Source: Kingdonia uniflora (Eukaryota; Streptophyta; Magnoliopsida; Ranunculales; Circaeasteraceae). From it: a DNA stretch of 64,000 bases. Below the pieces are notes generated by a model. The model had not been told where the DNA came from. It did no database searches and worked only from the letters and a program-made list of their open reading frames with translations. The stretch lies in contig JACGCM010002086.1 in assembly GCA_014058105.1 (NCBI GenBank), positions 1 to 64,000 of the forward strand, read 5' to 3'. Positions 44,263-59,100 of the stretch are shown piece by piece (the stretch's first letter is position 1; every line of letters starts with the position of its first letter). Made by a program: the position numbers and the translations under genes.

Positions 44263-44569
44263 ATGAAATTCTGGTCACCTTTGGAACTTTTCAAATTGTC
44301 TGGCGGGCTTTACTTTCACTAAACTGATTCGACACAACTCAGATTATTTTGACTATAGTGTACCGCCCACACAACGCACTGTCCTCAGTGCGCACGGGGC
44401 AAGAACACCTGAACCCCATGCCCCTGTTGAAAGACTGTGAAAACCGTAACAATATACCATGCTATTGGAGGTGCTCCAACAATTTTTTCGATTGATAATT
44501 AAAATAAATAATAATAATAATACATTACGTACACTTCAACAAAAAAACAAAAGAAAACATTTGTTGCTT

Positions 44570-45971
44570 TCAAGTTTGACCCACAATTAGGTCCCGTGAA
44601 ACCCCATGACTAATTCTCCCAACTCTAAACCCTACCTTCCCACCACCAACAACAACAAACTCATCTCTACAATACGGCATCAACGGCACCGCTCCCTTCT
44701 CCACAACATTATTCGTTATTCGCTCATACGACCCTAGCCATTTCGCTTGCATATACGCTTTCCTCCTCCACGGCGGGATATGCAAGTCACTACTCTTCAT
44801 AGACTCTTTAATGGCTCTACACATTATCCGCGCCACTTGTTTCAACTCATCCGGCTTTCCAACGTACACTTGTGGAAAAACTTCTAGCAAAGATTGGTAA
44901 CTTTTAGTTGGACGAGCTATCGTAAATTCTCCTACTAATAACGTCTCGACAATGTACCTAGTCCCTCCAACAATTACGTCTACGTAATCGTATTTTCCCG
45001 ACGTATATCGTTCTGTTTGTTCCCATTGTGCTTTGCACAGACCTGAAAATACCAAAATATCTTAAATTTAATTGAGTCATTTTAATGCTAAAATACGCCA
45101 ATTCATCATGTTTTCTTGGTTGTCATCAAGTTTCGTACGTATACTACTATTACGTCTAAATAATGATCTTCTACTACTACAAGTTAAAATAACGATATAT
45201 GTGGTTTGGGACCATCTCTGGGAAAGGAAGAGAGAGTGGTCACCAGTTCGAAACCTAACACTCGTCATCTGCCAAGATTTATCTTGACTTAAAATATAAT
45301 GTACGGCTTGCAGAGGTACCGTAACGAGCCCCGAGAGACTAGTTAGGAGAATTGTGAAATATGATGAACCAACGAACTTTCAAACACAAAAAAATTTAAA
45401 AAAAAAAACGATGATATATGTGCACGTTAGCAAATTGTGTATGATACATAAGCACACGTTAGCAGAATGGTGAAATATGTTAGCAAATCGTGTATGATAC
45501 TTAAGCGCAAGGTAGTAAATAAACAAAAAAAATCACGATAGAAAAGGTGAAAAACGCGATATATTTATTTATACCTGCATCGAGACCTCTTTCACGTAAA
45601 CGAGTCATTAACCGTCGCTTAAACCCTTCTTCCGAAATACCGCTAACACTTCCGATATACCGTAGGGCTAACTCAACCTCATCGACAATACTTCTCTTAA
45701 TGTCGTCTTCGTTATGGCCTAACATGCGTTTTAACGTCTGTTTGGCTTTGGCTTCAGGGTGAAAAACATGAAATGGGTCATTAGAGTTTGTTTGAAGATC
45801 GTCGAAGAAGAGTTGGGTTTGGGTTTCGTAGTAGGAGTTGATGAGATCAAAGAGATCTTCTGTTTTTGTTGAGTGATCGCTACCGCTGATTTCTTCGCTG
45901 CATGGTCGAGCTTTCGAACCTTCTTCGAATGCTTCGCGGACTCTCTTGTATCGTAATGATATTTTCGCCAT
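44570..45971 (-). CDS. DUF506 / PDDEXK-like family protein
   Basis: Two exons, 45971-45575 and 45042-44570, give 289 residues. The N-terminal half has an EDLFDLINSYYE segment and a conserved helix block (LALRYIGSVSG, FKRRLMTRLRERGLDAG). Exon 2 carries the family core: W-x-x-TERYTSGKYDYVDVI, RYIVETLLVGEF, IARPTKSYQSLL, PQVYVGKPDEL and HIPPWRRKAYMQAKWLGSY. The D-x-E pattern (DVIVGG to VETLLVGEF) is what links the family to the PDDEXK nuclease fold. Some members act in root-hair growth control, but the molecular role is unsettled. It has normal length, no breaks, and a TATA box at 46041-46049. Confidence 0.9.
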
Positions 45972-47163
45972 TGTTGAAAGAGAGAAAGAGAGGTGTATTA
46001 GTCTTTTTTTAGAGCTAAAAAAGAGAGAAACATGGTGTGATTTTATAGATGATTATGGGGGGTATAAATGTAATTTTGTACTTGAGGATTGAGTGGGGTT
46101 AAAATGGGAAATTGTGACATAATGAGTGGTGATATCAACATTGCGTTGGTAAATAAGAAAACGTTGTGCCTTGTTTGGTGTTTTTATTAATCTACGTTAA
46201 GATAATGAGTTAATTGTGGATGATTCCAAGCAGGGGTTTGAGGTGTGATAACTCCAGTAACTTATGAGAGTAATTACAGATATACATTTAGTACTCCAAA
46301 TTCATTGAGGTTCATTAGAGATTAGGTTCAGTGAACCTGATTGTGTGACTAGGTTCAATGAATCATGGTAGTCTCTCTAGAGTGATTTGAAACAAAACAG
46401 GGCCAGTGGCTGGACCTGATTCATTTTGGCCCATTTTATGGGCTGGGCTTGGACTGTGGGTTCCTGGACATTGTTTGTGTGTGTGTGTATGCATGATGAT
46501 AACATAGGTCGACTCCGGTAAGGTCGGACGTTTATTTTACGAGTGGTTGCCGTTAGAGATGATCCAAGTCTGAAACGAGGGAGGAAAAAAAATGGGATGG
46601 TTTAGCACGGAGAGTAGTTCATTCAAACTTCTCATTCTTTTAGGAATTTTCCGAAACGTACGAATGTCTTTTCAATTTGATTTCATTTCGGCTTGAAGTC
46701 AGATAGGTTTAGTGTCGTGTTTAAAAGAAACAGTACTTCAAAACAGGTTACGGTTACGTCACATGTAAGCATATACACGAGATAAAGGGTATCGTGGAAA
46801 TATCAACTACAATGATGATCTTGACAGATATAAATACACCTAAAATAGACAGGGGAAAGGCATGCAAAGAATGGTTCAGAGTGTATATTTACAATAAAAA
46901 GAGCAAAAGTGCATTATGTGAATCAGTGTAACATGTCTCAAGTATCAAACTACAATTCAAAAAAAAAGGAGTTTAAACCAGACACTTTTTGAAGCAGAAA
47001 TTACCTCATCATCATAATAAAGAAAAGTTGTCAGTGTAATGAGAATTTGCACTTCCATAACACCTGAATCCAAACAAGAGAGAACGCATAAGCACTTGTA
47101 TGGCATTAGTGGCTCATGACCTCTGATGTAAACGTCTCAGAGACTGCAAAAGATCAATGGAAT
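45972..47163. other. Promoter side of DUF506 and 3' side of IBR5
   Basis: TCTATAAAA (minus strand, 46049-46041) lies 70 bp upstream of the DUF506 ATG. The remainder has a (TG)n run near 46476 and no supported gene. Confidence 0.5.
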
Positions 47164-50100
47164 TTAAGAGCCGTCCATCGCGCTATCAGTTCCAGTTGGA
47201 GGAATTTTGTCGTTGTTGCTGGCTCCAAAAGTAAATCCAGAGGGAGGGATGTTTAAGGCAGCGTTGTCAAAAATTGAGGTAGCTGTGGGGCATCCGAAAG
47301 TTGGTTGGGGGACTGTACTGTCAATTTTGGGGAACCCCAAACCAAATGATGGTATATTTGAAGAAGGGAAGACAACGGGTATTGCACTGAGTTCAACCGG
47401 TCCAAAGACTTTTTGTTCAAACTCCTGCAACTCCTGATAGGTGTCTATAATTCAAAAAGAGAAATTAACATTAGAAAATAGTGTTTGGCATAAAAGATCA
47501 AATGTTTCATATACTATTTAAATTGATTGTTATAGCAAAAGATAAGATTCATAGCAAATTATCTCGACCATATGATAATATTTTATTTTTAAGTTTATAA
47601 ACATGTGGAAGGGAAATCGAATCTGGCTGCTCACCGTGAGGATCATGTTTAAAAGTGAATGATGCAATTTCATTGGTATTACATGCCTCGGTTTATATTA
47701 CAGCTCAAGCTTTTGTTCATAGTATGGACATGTCGTTTCTCGTGTCTACAGCACTCAATATGCCTTTTGGTATTATATCCCCGTTAAATATCTCCTACTA
47801 GTAGAAGTAGTGTGTGTAAAACACGACACTCAAACTTGACATTTACTCCACCAAAATACAAATCAGCACTTTCAATACTGCAGTTTCTGTTGTTTGTAAG
47901 GACATTCTAAGGAATTGTATAACGAAATTAAGCTAGAGATAGCGCAGGTTGCAGTTGAACCACCTGCTAATGGAGTGGATTTGGAGAAGGGGGAAATAAG
48001 GTCAATGAGGTCTAAAAACCAGTATTCAAGAAGGCTGGAGACATCACTATTAATGACCCTCTAGATGGTGTGTTTTGCCTGAAAGATAATCTGGAGAGGT
48101 AATTTTCAAAGAAAGGGTCAGAGCTTTACAACCATTGGGCTCTTGGCCCAGTGGTGGTGGTTGTACCTCTCCACCTAGAGAGAGGTCGTGGGTTCGAAAC
48201 CTCATGGAGTTGGAAACTCAGGGTTACGGATCCCTATATAAAACGGGCTTGCCTTGCAAAAAAAAGCTTTTCCTGAATAAATTGCCTGGGTTTCAATCAG
48301 AAGTTTCTATAAAGATTCACTATTCAGGATGATGTATCTCTTATTCACTCCCCTAAATCTTTTCTAGAAAAGGATGAAGTGGAGAAAGAAATTGTTCCAC
48401 AATAAAGTTTACTCTAAGTCGGATGGTGAAGTTGGCATGAAGATTCCACAAGCCTCTACAAAGGAGTATCACAATGAAGGCTTATGGGAGTACAGGTGAC
48501 TTTGTGCTTAAGACAATAAAAAATAAGGCTTATACTTTCCTTCTTTTTGGGGCAGCCACTACGAGCAAGGGTTCAAAAGATGGTTCCAAATGGATGTTTT
48601 TCCCCTAGTAAGAAATTGTAGTGGCTGAGAAAAAATTGAATTACCTGTAGAATCTTGTGAAAGTTCAAAAGACAGGCATTCTATTCATGCTTGAGTCATT
48701 TGTGGAAGTTTTTAATTTGAACCATATTGCCTTAGTCTTGATTTTAGAGGTAGTTTCTTCTCTAATCGTGTCAATAATTGCAAGATATGGTTGATGTGGA
48801 AACCTAATTATTCTGCTCCAGTGCTGCCATAATAACTTAGTTGCTGCCAAGAGTTACTTAAATGCTTTATTACTTGAAGCAGAAATGTACTGGAGAGAAG
48901 AGTCCAGGTTTCGCGAGGAAGATGCAAATGCTGGTTTTTTCCACAAAGTGTCTCATATCAGAAGACAAGGTACAATGATTTATATCTTTACTTTACCTGA
49001 TTGCAATAAATCTAATGGTGTTGATTTGGTACATGAGGCTGCCATTTTGTATTTCAAAGGTTTCTTGACAGCTTCAACAACAGTTTTGATGATGACATGC
49101 TTGCTGATATTCCTCAGCTTGTCACTGCTAATATAATTTTCTGCTTGATATTCCCTTCGGAGCATGCCTTCTATTCCACCTGATAGCTCTCCAGATATTA
49201 ATGGACTTGCTTCTGATGTTTTCACATAATGTTTGGATGTCGTGTGTGAAGATTTTTTGGTTACAGCGGAAGAATTCCTTGGTGGCGCGCCCTCTTCCTA
49301 AGTTTTACACCTTTTTCACTTTTTAGTTTAATTCGCAAGGTGGACAACCCTCTGAATTCGGATTTGGTGATTTCAGACCTCCAAGTTTATGCTCAGTGCT
49401 CTATCAATTCCTATCTAAAACTAGCCAAAATACTTGGCACAATCATGCACTAAAATTTATTTCTTCACATTAAAAAAGCATTATTTAGGGACTGATATTA
49501 GTGAGCAAGGCTTAAAAGGGCGGAGGCGGTGAGTGCTTAGTGAGACGGGAAGGTGGTATGAGGTGGAAGCTCACTAAAAGCGAAGCATAGGCCTTGCTTT
49601 TCTTTTATAAAAAATAAATTTTCTTTTATAAAGATTGGCAAGAAATGAAAAGGTATTTTGGAGAGATTGCTATAAAACCCATCCTGAAGGAGTTATTACA
49701 AGAAAAAATAAGAAATAGCGAGTTAAAAAAACAAATTTGAGATTTAAGCCTCAATAATTGGTGACGCGTGAGCCTCAGTACGAAAATCATCATGTGGTGA
49801 TGAGGGGGTTCGCATGCGTAAGCCGCAGTGTGTTTTATTTAATAAATGTTGGTTAAATACTTAAATATATGTTTAGCACAAGAGTTGGTAAGAGAATTGG
49901 GTAGAAAGGTGACAGATCACAATTCCATAATCAAAGTAGATATGGCTAAAATATTTGGTATCATGGATTAGAATTTTTTTCGAAGAGTGCTCCTTCAATT
50001 TAGTTTCTCTAGCAGATGGGTTTCCCTTATGCCAATCGGTGGTTCTTCGAGGTGTATATGATCCGTTTAAGTCTTCAAAAGACTTAAGGCAGGGTGACCC

Positions 50101-53100
50101 TTTCTCTCCCTCTTTATCTATACTAGGGGAAGAAGTGCTCGCAAGAAGTCTTCTACAGTGCTTCTTTCAAGATCAAATTGATTTCTTTCATCCCAAGAAG
50201 AAATTGTATCCTTATCACACACCTATATGCCGACGACATTTTGGCTTTTATGAATAAATTCAAAAGTTCTATCAAAGGTTTAACAAGGTTTCTAGACTGG
50301 TACGAGGCTTGTTCAAAACAACTCACTCATAAATCTAAAAGCAAAATCTATGTACATCACAAGATGCCCCAACTAAGATGCAGATCGTGCAGGCTACTTC
50401 AAGATTTCAACTTGGAATTTCCTTTTCATGCATCACAAAGCTTCTATTTCCTATGGTAAAATGAAGATTTCATATCTTGATAACCTCGTTCATTAAGTGC
50501 TGCAAAAAAATTCAGGATGGAAAGCTAAGATTATGTAAAATGGGCGTAAACTTATCCCTATGAACCATGTTCCCAATTCAATGCCCAGGCTTGCATGTGC
50601 CTTAGACGGTAGCTAAACATTCAGAGTGGTTATATACAAATTTCTTCTGAGGCTCACTTGAAGGCAAGATTAAGAAGAAGGCCTGGAAGTCTTTTTTTAG
50701 GCCTAAACTTGAAAGTATTTTGGCTTTAAGGAAGCATAATGATATTAAATAAAGTTTTCTTCTGAAGAAAACCTAAACTTGAAGGCAGTTTTCTTTTAAA
50801 GAAGCACAGATATTCAAGATAGTTTTCTTTTGAAGAAAATTTGGACTCTTTATCATAAGCAGCCATTATGGACAGAGTACATGAAAAGTAAGCACTTTGC
50901 TGGCACAACTCCAAGGGAAATCTACCACTTCTAGTCTTTGGTCTATTATGTCATTACATTTTGATGTTGTTGCTCATAACACAGGTTTGGTGGTGGAAGA
51001 AGGAAATGCAGAATTTTGGCATGAAAGCTGGGGCGGGTGTGGTTCTCCTAATGATACTTTAAGAATACTAAGATATCACTTATATGGTTCAACAGCTTCT
51101 TAATGAGGATAGCACCTGGAATTGGAAGAAACACGGTTCAGTATCTTACTGCAGCTCCTGATCAACCTCTTTGGATTGGGTACCTACTCTGGGTGGAGAA
51201 TTTTAAGTTCACAGTGCATGTTGTCAAGTGAGAGCTCATCGGAATGAATTGCGCATGTTGCCATGGCAATGGCCTCACATGATAAACTGCACGTGTTTTG
51301 CTGTAAAATATTTAATGGAGAAGTTAAATGGTGTTTTGTGCAATTAGCTGCACGGTACAGATGCTGCTCTACGCCTGACATTGAGTCTATGGATCATCTC
51401 TTTGTTACAGGGAAGATAGCCCCCTAAGTATGTCTTATTTTCGGCGTTTAACATGGTGTGCATTTTACACGAATCAGCTAGGTTATTGCAGGATTACACT
51501 CTTGGTTTAACTCTGCCTCTAAATCCATTCAAATGGGTACTTTAGAGGGAGTGCTTGGCCCTTTTAATATTTGGGAGATCTCGAAATCCAGATTTTTTTT
51601 ATATGCATGATAAAAGTCCTACGAAGGCTGTCGAAATGATTTCCAAAATTGAAGGCTGAATGCGGTCTCTTATGTACAATGTATGCATGTGAAATGGTTA
51701 TGTCCAATGGCATGTATATTAAAACTTAACATAGATAGTGCTTCTTGTGGTAATCCAGGGCCTAGTGGTGGTAATGGTATCTTTAGAAACCATTATGGTG
51801 AGTTGGTTGCTCTGGCATTTACTCAAAGTGTTGGTGTGCACATCAATACAATAGCCGAGTTATTGGCAGTTCTACATGGTCTTCGCGTTTGCCAAGAAAA
51901 GGGTTGGTGTGATGTGATAATTGAATTGGAGTCACAAGTTACTGTTAACTGGTTTAACAAGAGTAGTTCAGTGCCTTGGAGATATAGAGTACCTAAGGCA
52001 GAGATTTTGATACTAGGCAGAAGGCCACGTGCCCAGCTCATTCACATCCTCAGAGAGGCAAACTTCACAGCAGGTGCACTATCAAAGCTTTGTGCTTCTC
52101 AGATAAACATGTTATACTTCGATTATAGACCCCTCCCTAGGGAGGTAAGAGCTGTTCTTGGGATAGACAAACTTCGCATGGGCACCTTTAGAATTTATCT
52201 TTTAGGAGCTTTGGCCTAGTCCTCCCCCTGTACGTGTTAACTCTATCTAATAGAATTTCACTTTCTAAAAAAGGATGGAAAAGTAATCCAGTCCTACTAT
52301 ATGTCAAACTACCAACCTATGTTTACGAGGGAGAAGTGTGGGCCTTTGTATCGAACCAAGGTAAGTTGAATAATGTCGAGATTTTTTTGACCGAGAGAAC
52401 GCAAAACTTTTACCCGAGGGAATTGATCCTAGAAGAACTACTCTAAAACTCAAAGTTGTTCTATTCTATGCGCAAGGAGTTTAAGGGGGCTTTTCTCAAA
52501 AGAAATTGATTTATGATTTAAAATACACTCTTAGCTTCATATAGAAGTTTCAAAAGAGAAATAGTTTTATTTTGAATACTTTATGATTTTCTTTAGCTTG
52601 CTTAAATGAAATATAGCAAAATGCCAGAAATATTCCTTGAAAAAAAAAGTATCTAAATTAAACTAAGAGCAATCTGTCAATAATTAACCTCAATTACAAA
52701 CACATAAAAATATAAATCTCCAATATTGAACGTACCTGAAGACAAATCAACAACAGGCCTCCGTTCTTTCACCCATTGGTAACTTTGTGCAAGTCTCCAT
52801 CCTTTGCATTTCATCAAGTATGCTATTACAATGGCTGGAGACCTGTTAAAGACTACTGTAAGACTTCTAGAGGACGAGACTCGGATAGCAGTCTATATCC
52901 TCTAACATACTAAGTTTGCAGCAACTGACCTATTTTTCCCTGACATGCAGTGCACGAGAACGCGTGCCTTGTCCTTTTCACATTGCTCTGCAAAACGGTA
53001 AAACTGTGTTAAAACAGGGCTCAGAATATCTATTAATGTATCAGGCCAATATATATATAAGATTGTGGGGACGAGTATCGCACATCTAATTTGATTTATC

Positions 53101-56100
53101 ACACACATATCATGATATATGTCCATATATCAGTTAATATTTCTAATACTTAATTGAATTTTTTTCAAAACGCAGGTGTTCCCTAACATATCTTATATCA
53201 AAATTTGGGCTGACTGGTCGATTATGGATCCGTGCATTATATTATGCTCTATAGTCAGCAGATAAGTAATCACAAATAAAGCCATGCAGACCAAAGAAGA
53301 GTACATATATACATACTACATGCCAGGATATATCCTTTCTTGGAAGTTTCTTATGGAAGAAAAGCAATTACGTTTTTCGATGGCAGAGTATCCTGTATGT
53401 TGAAATAAGTTGTATTGGGAGACTAGAAATGTGCTTTGAGAATCCTCTTATATAGAAGGAATGAATGACTTGATGTAATTACTCTTATATTTGTTTGGTC
53501 ATCTTCTCACTCATTGTATTAAACAGTTTGGCTTGTCAAAACATATCAAGGTAAATTTAGTTACCCCATTGAGTGACTTGAATATTCTTTTGATACACTT
53601 AATAGTGAAAAAGAGAGAAGGAGAATAAAATATGAGTGGAAAAAACAATGTGAGAACGCTTTATAGTATTATGTTTTACCAAAAACAGGGTGATCAAAAT
53701 ATATGCAAAAATGTTGGGAGTAATTCATAAATTTTGCAAGAATCAATATAAGAAATTGGTGTCCAAAATCATAATAGTACTAAGTGCAAAATATACTATT
53801 TGTTACAAAAAAATTCCAATCCTTAGTGCACATATTAGTGTTGCCTTTTTTTATAATGTTATCAGTGTCTTGTTTTCATTTCCACCTCTGGAAAGTTCTT
53901 TGTGATAATAAGTTTTATTTTTTCAAGAAATAATATTCTAGTCTTCACAGATCAATGAACCAATGTTTATTGGCATCAAAGAAATAATAACATTCGAAAT
54001 CATAATTTGGGAAAATTAACTGGTAGTAAACTAGGCAGGCAGTGATACATGAGAATAGCTGCACCCGCCCATTCGAAATGAGATGATGGAACCTGCGGTT
54101 GCGTAGTGGTAATGTCCACTGGCACTATTTTTGCTTAGAGAACATTCTTTTCTTTCGTAGTGGTAATGTCTATAGGAACAATTGTTTTCCAGCTGAAGTT
54201 AATTATTTAACTGGTTGTCATATTAGGAGTAACCTTTTTCCTCCATAATTATTAGTCTAAGTTGAAATTGAGAAAATATACTGCAATTTACAGCAAAAGA
54301 TTTATAAACCTCAATTGCGCATAGAGCCAAAACGTCCTTTGACTAAGTGCCTCTACCTATTGCATTATCGGGTGCATATGCATCTTAAAATCACAAAACC
54401 AACTTAGTTACACCTCAAAATTTTATTCTATCAGGCCATAAGCCGTAAGCCAGTAACTTAGTCAAGATTATGAACAAAAGTCAAGGCAGATAATGCCAGT
54501 AGGGCTTGTAAATCCATCTTATTTTACTCAAAGTGTGTACACTAGTACCAGTAAGGGTAAGGATGCCAACAGGTTTTCTTAGCGGCGATCTACAATAGGT
54601 CCTCAAATATTTCAGATAGGCGATTATACTTCATGACAAATAATCAAGCATAAAAGTAACATTTATTATAAAATCTTATAACTATCTGGGGAACAGAAGG
54701 TTTTACCAAGAAACTGGATTGCACTGTCAAATGGTAAGCTGTTTTCCTCTTGGAGGCAGTGATAAGTGAAAGAGTTCTTGTAGAGATTTTGACAAGCAGG
54801 TACAGTCTGCATATTCACAAATACAAAAACAACAAAATTAGTACAGAAACATGCTCATATGCATACAAAAAATTGATCCTTTTAAAACTACGATTTACAA
54901 ATTAATAATAATAAATGCTAAGATGAAGCTGACAAATTGATTTATTTTCCTCTTATAATCGTAATATATCTTTTTCTTTAAAGGGTAGCTCTCAGGTTGG
55001 AAAAAAATAACTTCGGTTTTGAAAGAGGCTTTTTCTAACCTCCTAAGGGGTCCACTTTCAATGTCAACAAGCCCCACGCAATTCAGTTTTTCATAGATAA
55101 AACTCTGATTTAAAAAAAATGAATAAGAAAAGTATCCAAGAAATACTTTTGATAAACCTATAGCTAGATGGATAATGTGCATGAGTGTGTCGCTTTCTAG
55201 GAGTAATGCTTATAATTAACTAAAATTAAAACTTTATAAACTGGAAAATAGTCCTTTTTTTGTGTTTGGCAAATTAAGAGAAAACATTTTTTTACAAACT
55301 TAGTGTAGTAAAGATGAGGACGTTTTGGTAAATGGAACAACGTAGCACATTTGGATTGGACATATACATATGTATACTAGCTACCGAAGATACAAATTTC
55401 ATTTCTCAACCCATCTTTTCTCATTTTTATCTCTCAACATGCCTTTGGCACTGAGTCTCATTTACAACTTGTAATTAGCACTAAAGTCAATGCCTAGACC
55501 AAGAATTAAGCTTCGAACCCCAATTTCCCTCTTTTTGTACATTACAAAATGTGACATAAGCCTTTAAACCACTATAATCTATACTCCAAGCATTAATAGC
55601 ACAATAAATATTGTGTTTACCCTTGATAAGAAACGACTTTGCATGCAAACAATGTTCTCCCGTGTCTATGCTATAGATTTTTGCTTTTGCTCTAATTCCC
55701 ATCTTTAGCAGTACTCGCTGGAGCTGTTTGACATGTCGTATCCTTATTAGTTTGTGATTGGTGTTACTAACCTTTTATTTTATAAAACATTCACCTCTAA
55801 CCGCCTTATACTTTAATCAGTCTATATCCAGCAAACCGCTCGGCACAGTTGGAAAACTAAATGTGTTTTAAAGTTGATCCAAACAACACACAAGCAAACC
55901 TTCTTATCTTTTTCTGAGAATGAGTACTAACCATTTATGTGACACAAATATCCACTTCTCCCTTATATAATGTTAATCTTTTTGCAATTTTAGAAGCTCT
56001 ATCTTTCGGTAAAAACTTGTGTATCGATTGGGGTCGAAGAACAATTTATGTCCACTACAGACTTCTTGTAACTTTAGAAGCTCTACGCCTCTACCTCTCA

Positions 56101-59100
56101 CCAAAATCTGTGCATCCCCGGGATCGAAGCACAATTTGTGTCCACCTCAGTAAATCGCCACATTTTATCTGCAATTCCCTTCCAAATCACAAATAGGCTT
56201 AGAGGGAAAGGTAAAAAAAAACTTCATAAATCTCAGCAGTCTCTTTTCCATCTTTCAGCGTACCTTTGGCACTATCCTCATTAGTGACTTGTCTTTAGCA
56301 CTAACAGTCCAATGACTCTCTTAGCCACCGTTTGCATATTCATAACCAAATGTGATATGCCTCATTTGTGTTTATCAGCACTGGTATCCCTTTCCCAATT
56401 ACCCAATGGGTTCTGCAAATTCGAAGCAAGGTTATCCTCAGGATTATGTATCATAGCCCAAAAGCAACGATTTAGAACCTTTTGTCTCAATTCAGCTTTC
56501 TCGTCACTAAACAAATCTCTCAGCATTACATGAGTGGTTCATCATATTGATCACCAGAAGAACAAAGAAACCGCGTCTAACGGAGATGTATAATCCAATG
56601 GTCAAAAAATTTCCAAAACGCCTAAATTTGTCCCCGTCGTTTCTCCGACGTGAATGTTTCCTTTATACCATGCAGAGCCATAATTATCAAAATCATGGAA
56701 GATCTAGGAAATTGCTTTAGGATACAAGAAGCTTGAGATAGACGTCCACGAAGTTCAAAGCTATGGGACATCTATGTGTGGGCCACTTTAATTGTTTCCA
56801 TGGTCAGTAGGTCACTTTCATTGTTTACAAGGTTGGTGGTTCATCGTCCTCTGACAAGTATTTTTGGACCGTTTTTACTACATGCTCCCATAGGTTTTTC
56901 GCCAACAAAACAAAACCTCTATTTCAGGTTCGAAAGATACTTTTTTTTGTGATGCTTTGGTTCACCATAGCCAAAAAATGTGAAAGTGTCACTCTAGGGC
57001 AGTGGTAGGTGTAGTTAACAATGTTGTAACGCTAGTTGCAAAGGCAGAAGGGGCTCTCAATTATCGCAAGGGGAATCGCATCTTTAAGTGTAAAAGTATT
57101 GACCTTTTGCTAACTCGTCTTGTATAACTTTCTTTAACTTTTTTTATATCATCTAAAACGTTGCGATCCATTCTCATGTAACATAAACAGATCAATGATA
57201 TCAGTAATTTATTGTTACTAAAGATAACGGACTGATGGTAGATTGTAAATCTCTCTTCATAATTGACGAGAATGAATTTTGCACCAGTATGTAATAGGGG
57301 ATAGCATTGATATGTTATACTTTTATTAAATGTAATTCCTCAATGGCATAATGGTGGAAGATGCGATGCGAGCTTCAAAAACATTTAATTCTGTCAATTA
57401 CGAAGAGTGGAGCATATAAAATAACAAAACCACCTTCAATGGTTATCTTCAGTTGTAAAACATTTAAACAAAAACCATATATTGATTACAAGGTTACGTT
57501 ACATAAAAACGAAAGGCAGAGGGTTAGACAGTACAAGAAAGGGCATTCTGGTCATATGACTCATATCCAAAGTCACGTGAGACTAACTCTAGGGTTGCAT
57601 ATAAATAAGAGTTGGGGCTGACCTAGAGGAGATCCTTTTTCAACCTCATGCTCCCTCTACTAGAAACCCTAGCCGTTTTAGAGAGAAAAGAAAGAGACCC
57701 ATAGATAGAAAGTGGTGCCCTACTCTAGTGTGACGCTTCAAGCTCCAAACGCAATCCTACATATTGTGGTCCTCTAATATGAGATTAGAAGACGACATTG
57801 TTATGGGTGCCATACAATCAGTCTCCCTCGGCTATGATCCCCGTTACAACCAGCTGATTGACGATACACTAACATGGCAACAACAGTGTAGTATAGCTCC
57901 AATCCCAACCCTCGCATCAGCTCCAATTGCAACAAGTCCATATAAGGTAATGCCCCCGCCAATTTATGGATTTTCTTGAGTAACAAATTTTTAGTTCAGC
58001 GTTCGTCCTTTTATATCAGATTCTTCTGTCAATATTCCCATTAGAAGAAGAAAAATGATTAATGATTGATTCTATGATGGTAAATATTGAAATTGAATCT
58101 GGAACCCGGGTTCTCAAACAAGTTTTTAAATTGACGTTCCGATCGTAATAGAAACAACAACCGAAGGACAAATTTAAGTTACAAAGTTTCAGATCAAAAC
58201 TCCGCCATTAACCAATGACGGAATCACACAAACCCAAATAAGGCTAATAAAAGACCTTCCATTTCGTCTCTGAACTAATAAAAGCCGCCCTAAGAGTCGA
58301 AACCAAGGCTGCAGCGCAGAAATCACAGCAGTTACAATTGCCATTACTAGTTCAGAGACAAAGATGGAAGGTCTTTCATTATATCCCATTGAGGGCTTTC
58401 AAAAACAATCTGAATCAAGCAACAATCAAGATACGGATTCAGTTCAGGAACAGATCTTGAACCAGTCAAGAAAACTAATGCCAACAGGAACTGGATTACC
58501 AGTTAAGACCCAATCGCAGCTAAATCAAAAGAAATTAAATTAGGTCAAGCCCGCTGACCCAAATCAACCCAAAGAATCTGTGGAATGCACAGATTAGAAA
58601 AAGGGTCCATGTACTTAAATAAGACTTTTTGGACCTATTTGGTAGACATAATTAAGAGTCCACCACAAGCTACATCCCCCAATCACTCTGAATTACCCGA
58701 AGACCCAAATTTTGACCTCAGCGCTCTATTTTTTTAACACGATATCTGAGGCACCAACAAAATTTTGTGCTTTAAAGTCCTTTCCTCATAGTTTCATTAC
58801 TCTTTTTAACATGATATCAAGATTTTTTTTGAATAAGGACTCTAACAAGAAAGTTTTTAATATTGTAAAAGACTATTTTTCTTTAAAAAATAAATGAGAG
58901 CCTAGTCTAGGGTTTATTTGGAGGCTTTGAGATTATCATACAAGACTTGCTCCAACAACGTAACTATATCTATTGTCTTAAATTCTTATAGTAAGTAAGA
59001 TTTTTTTTGAAATATACTATTTACTTGTAAATGATGTCGATCTGCAATAGTACCTAAACGAATCTTACAGTAATTTGTGATAGATGCTGTAATTTATATC

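Noticed and set aside
44340..44460. GC-richer segment with CCCACACAACGCACTGTCCT
   Set aside because: I considered an rRNA or insertion origin, but found no match to any RNA gene I know and no flanking duplication.
48135..48210. Possible tRNA gene in IBR5 intron 4
   Set aside because: It has box A and box B but no acceptor stem or proper arms, and an A-rich tail follows, so I call it a SINE.
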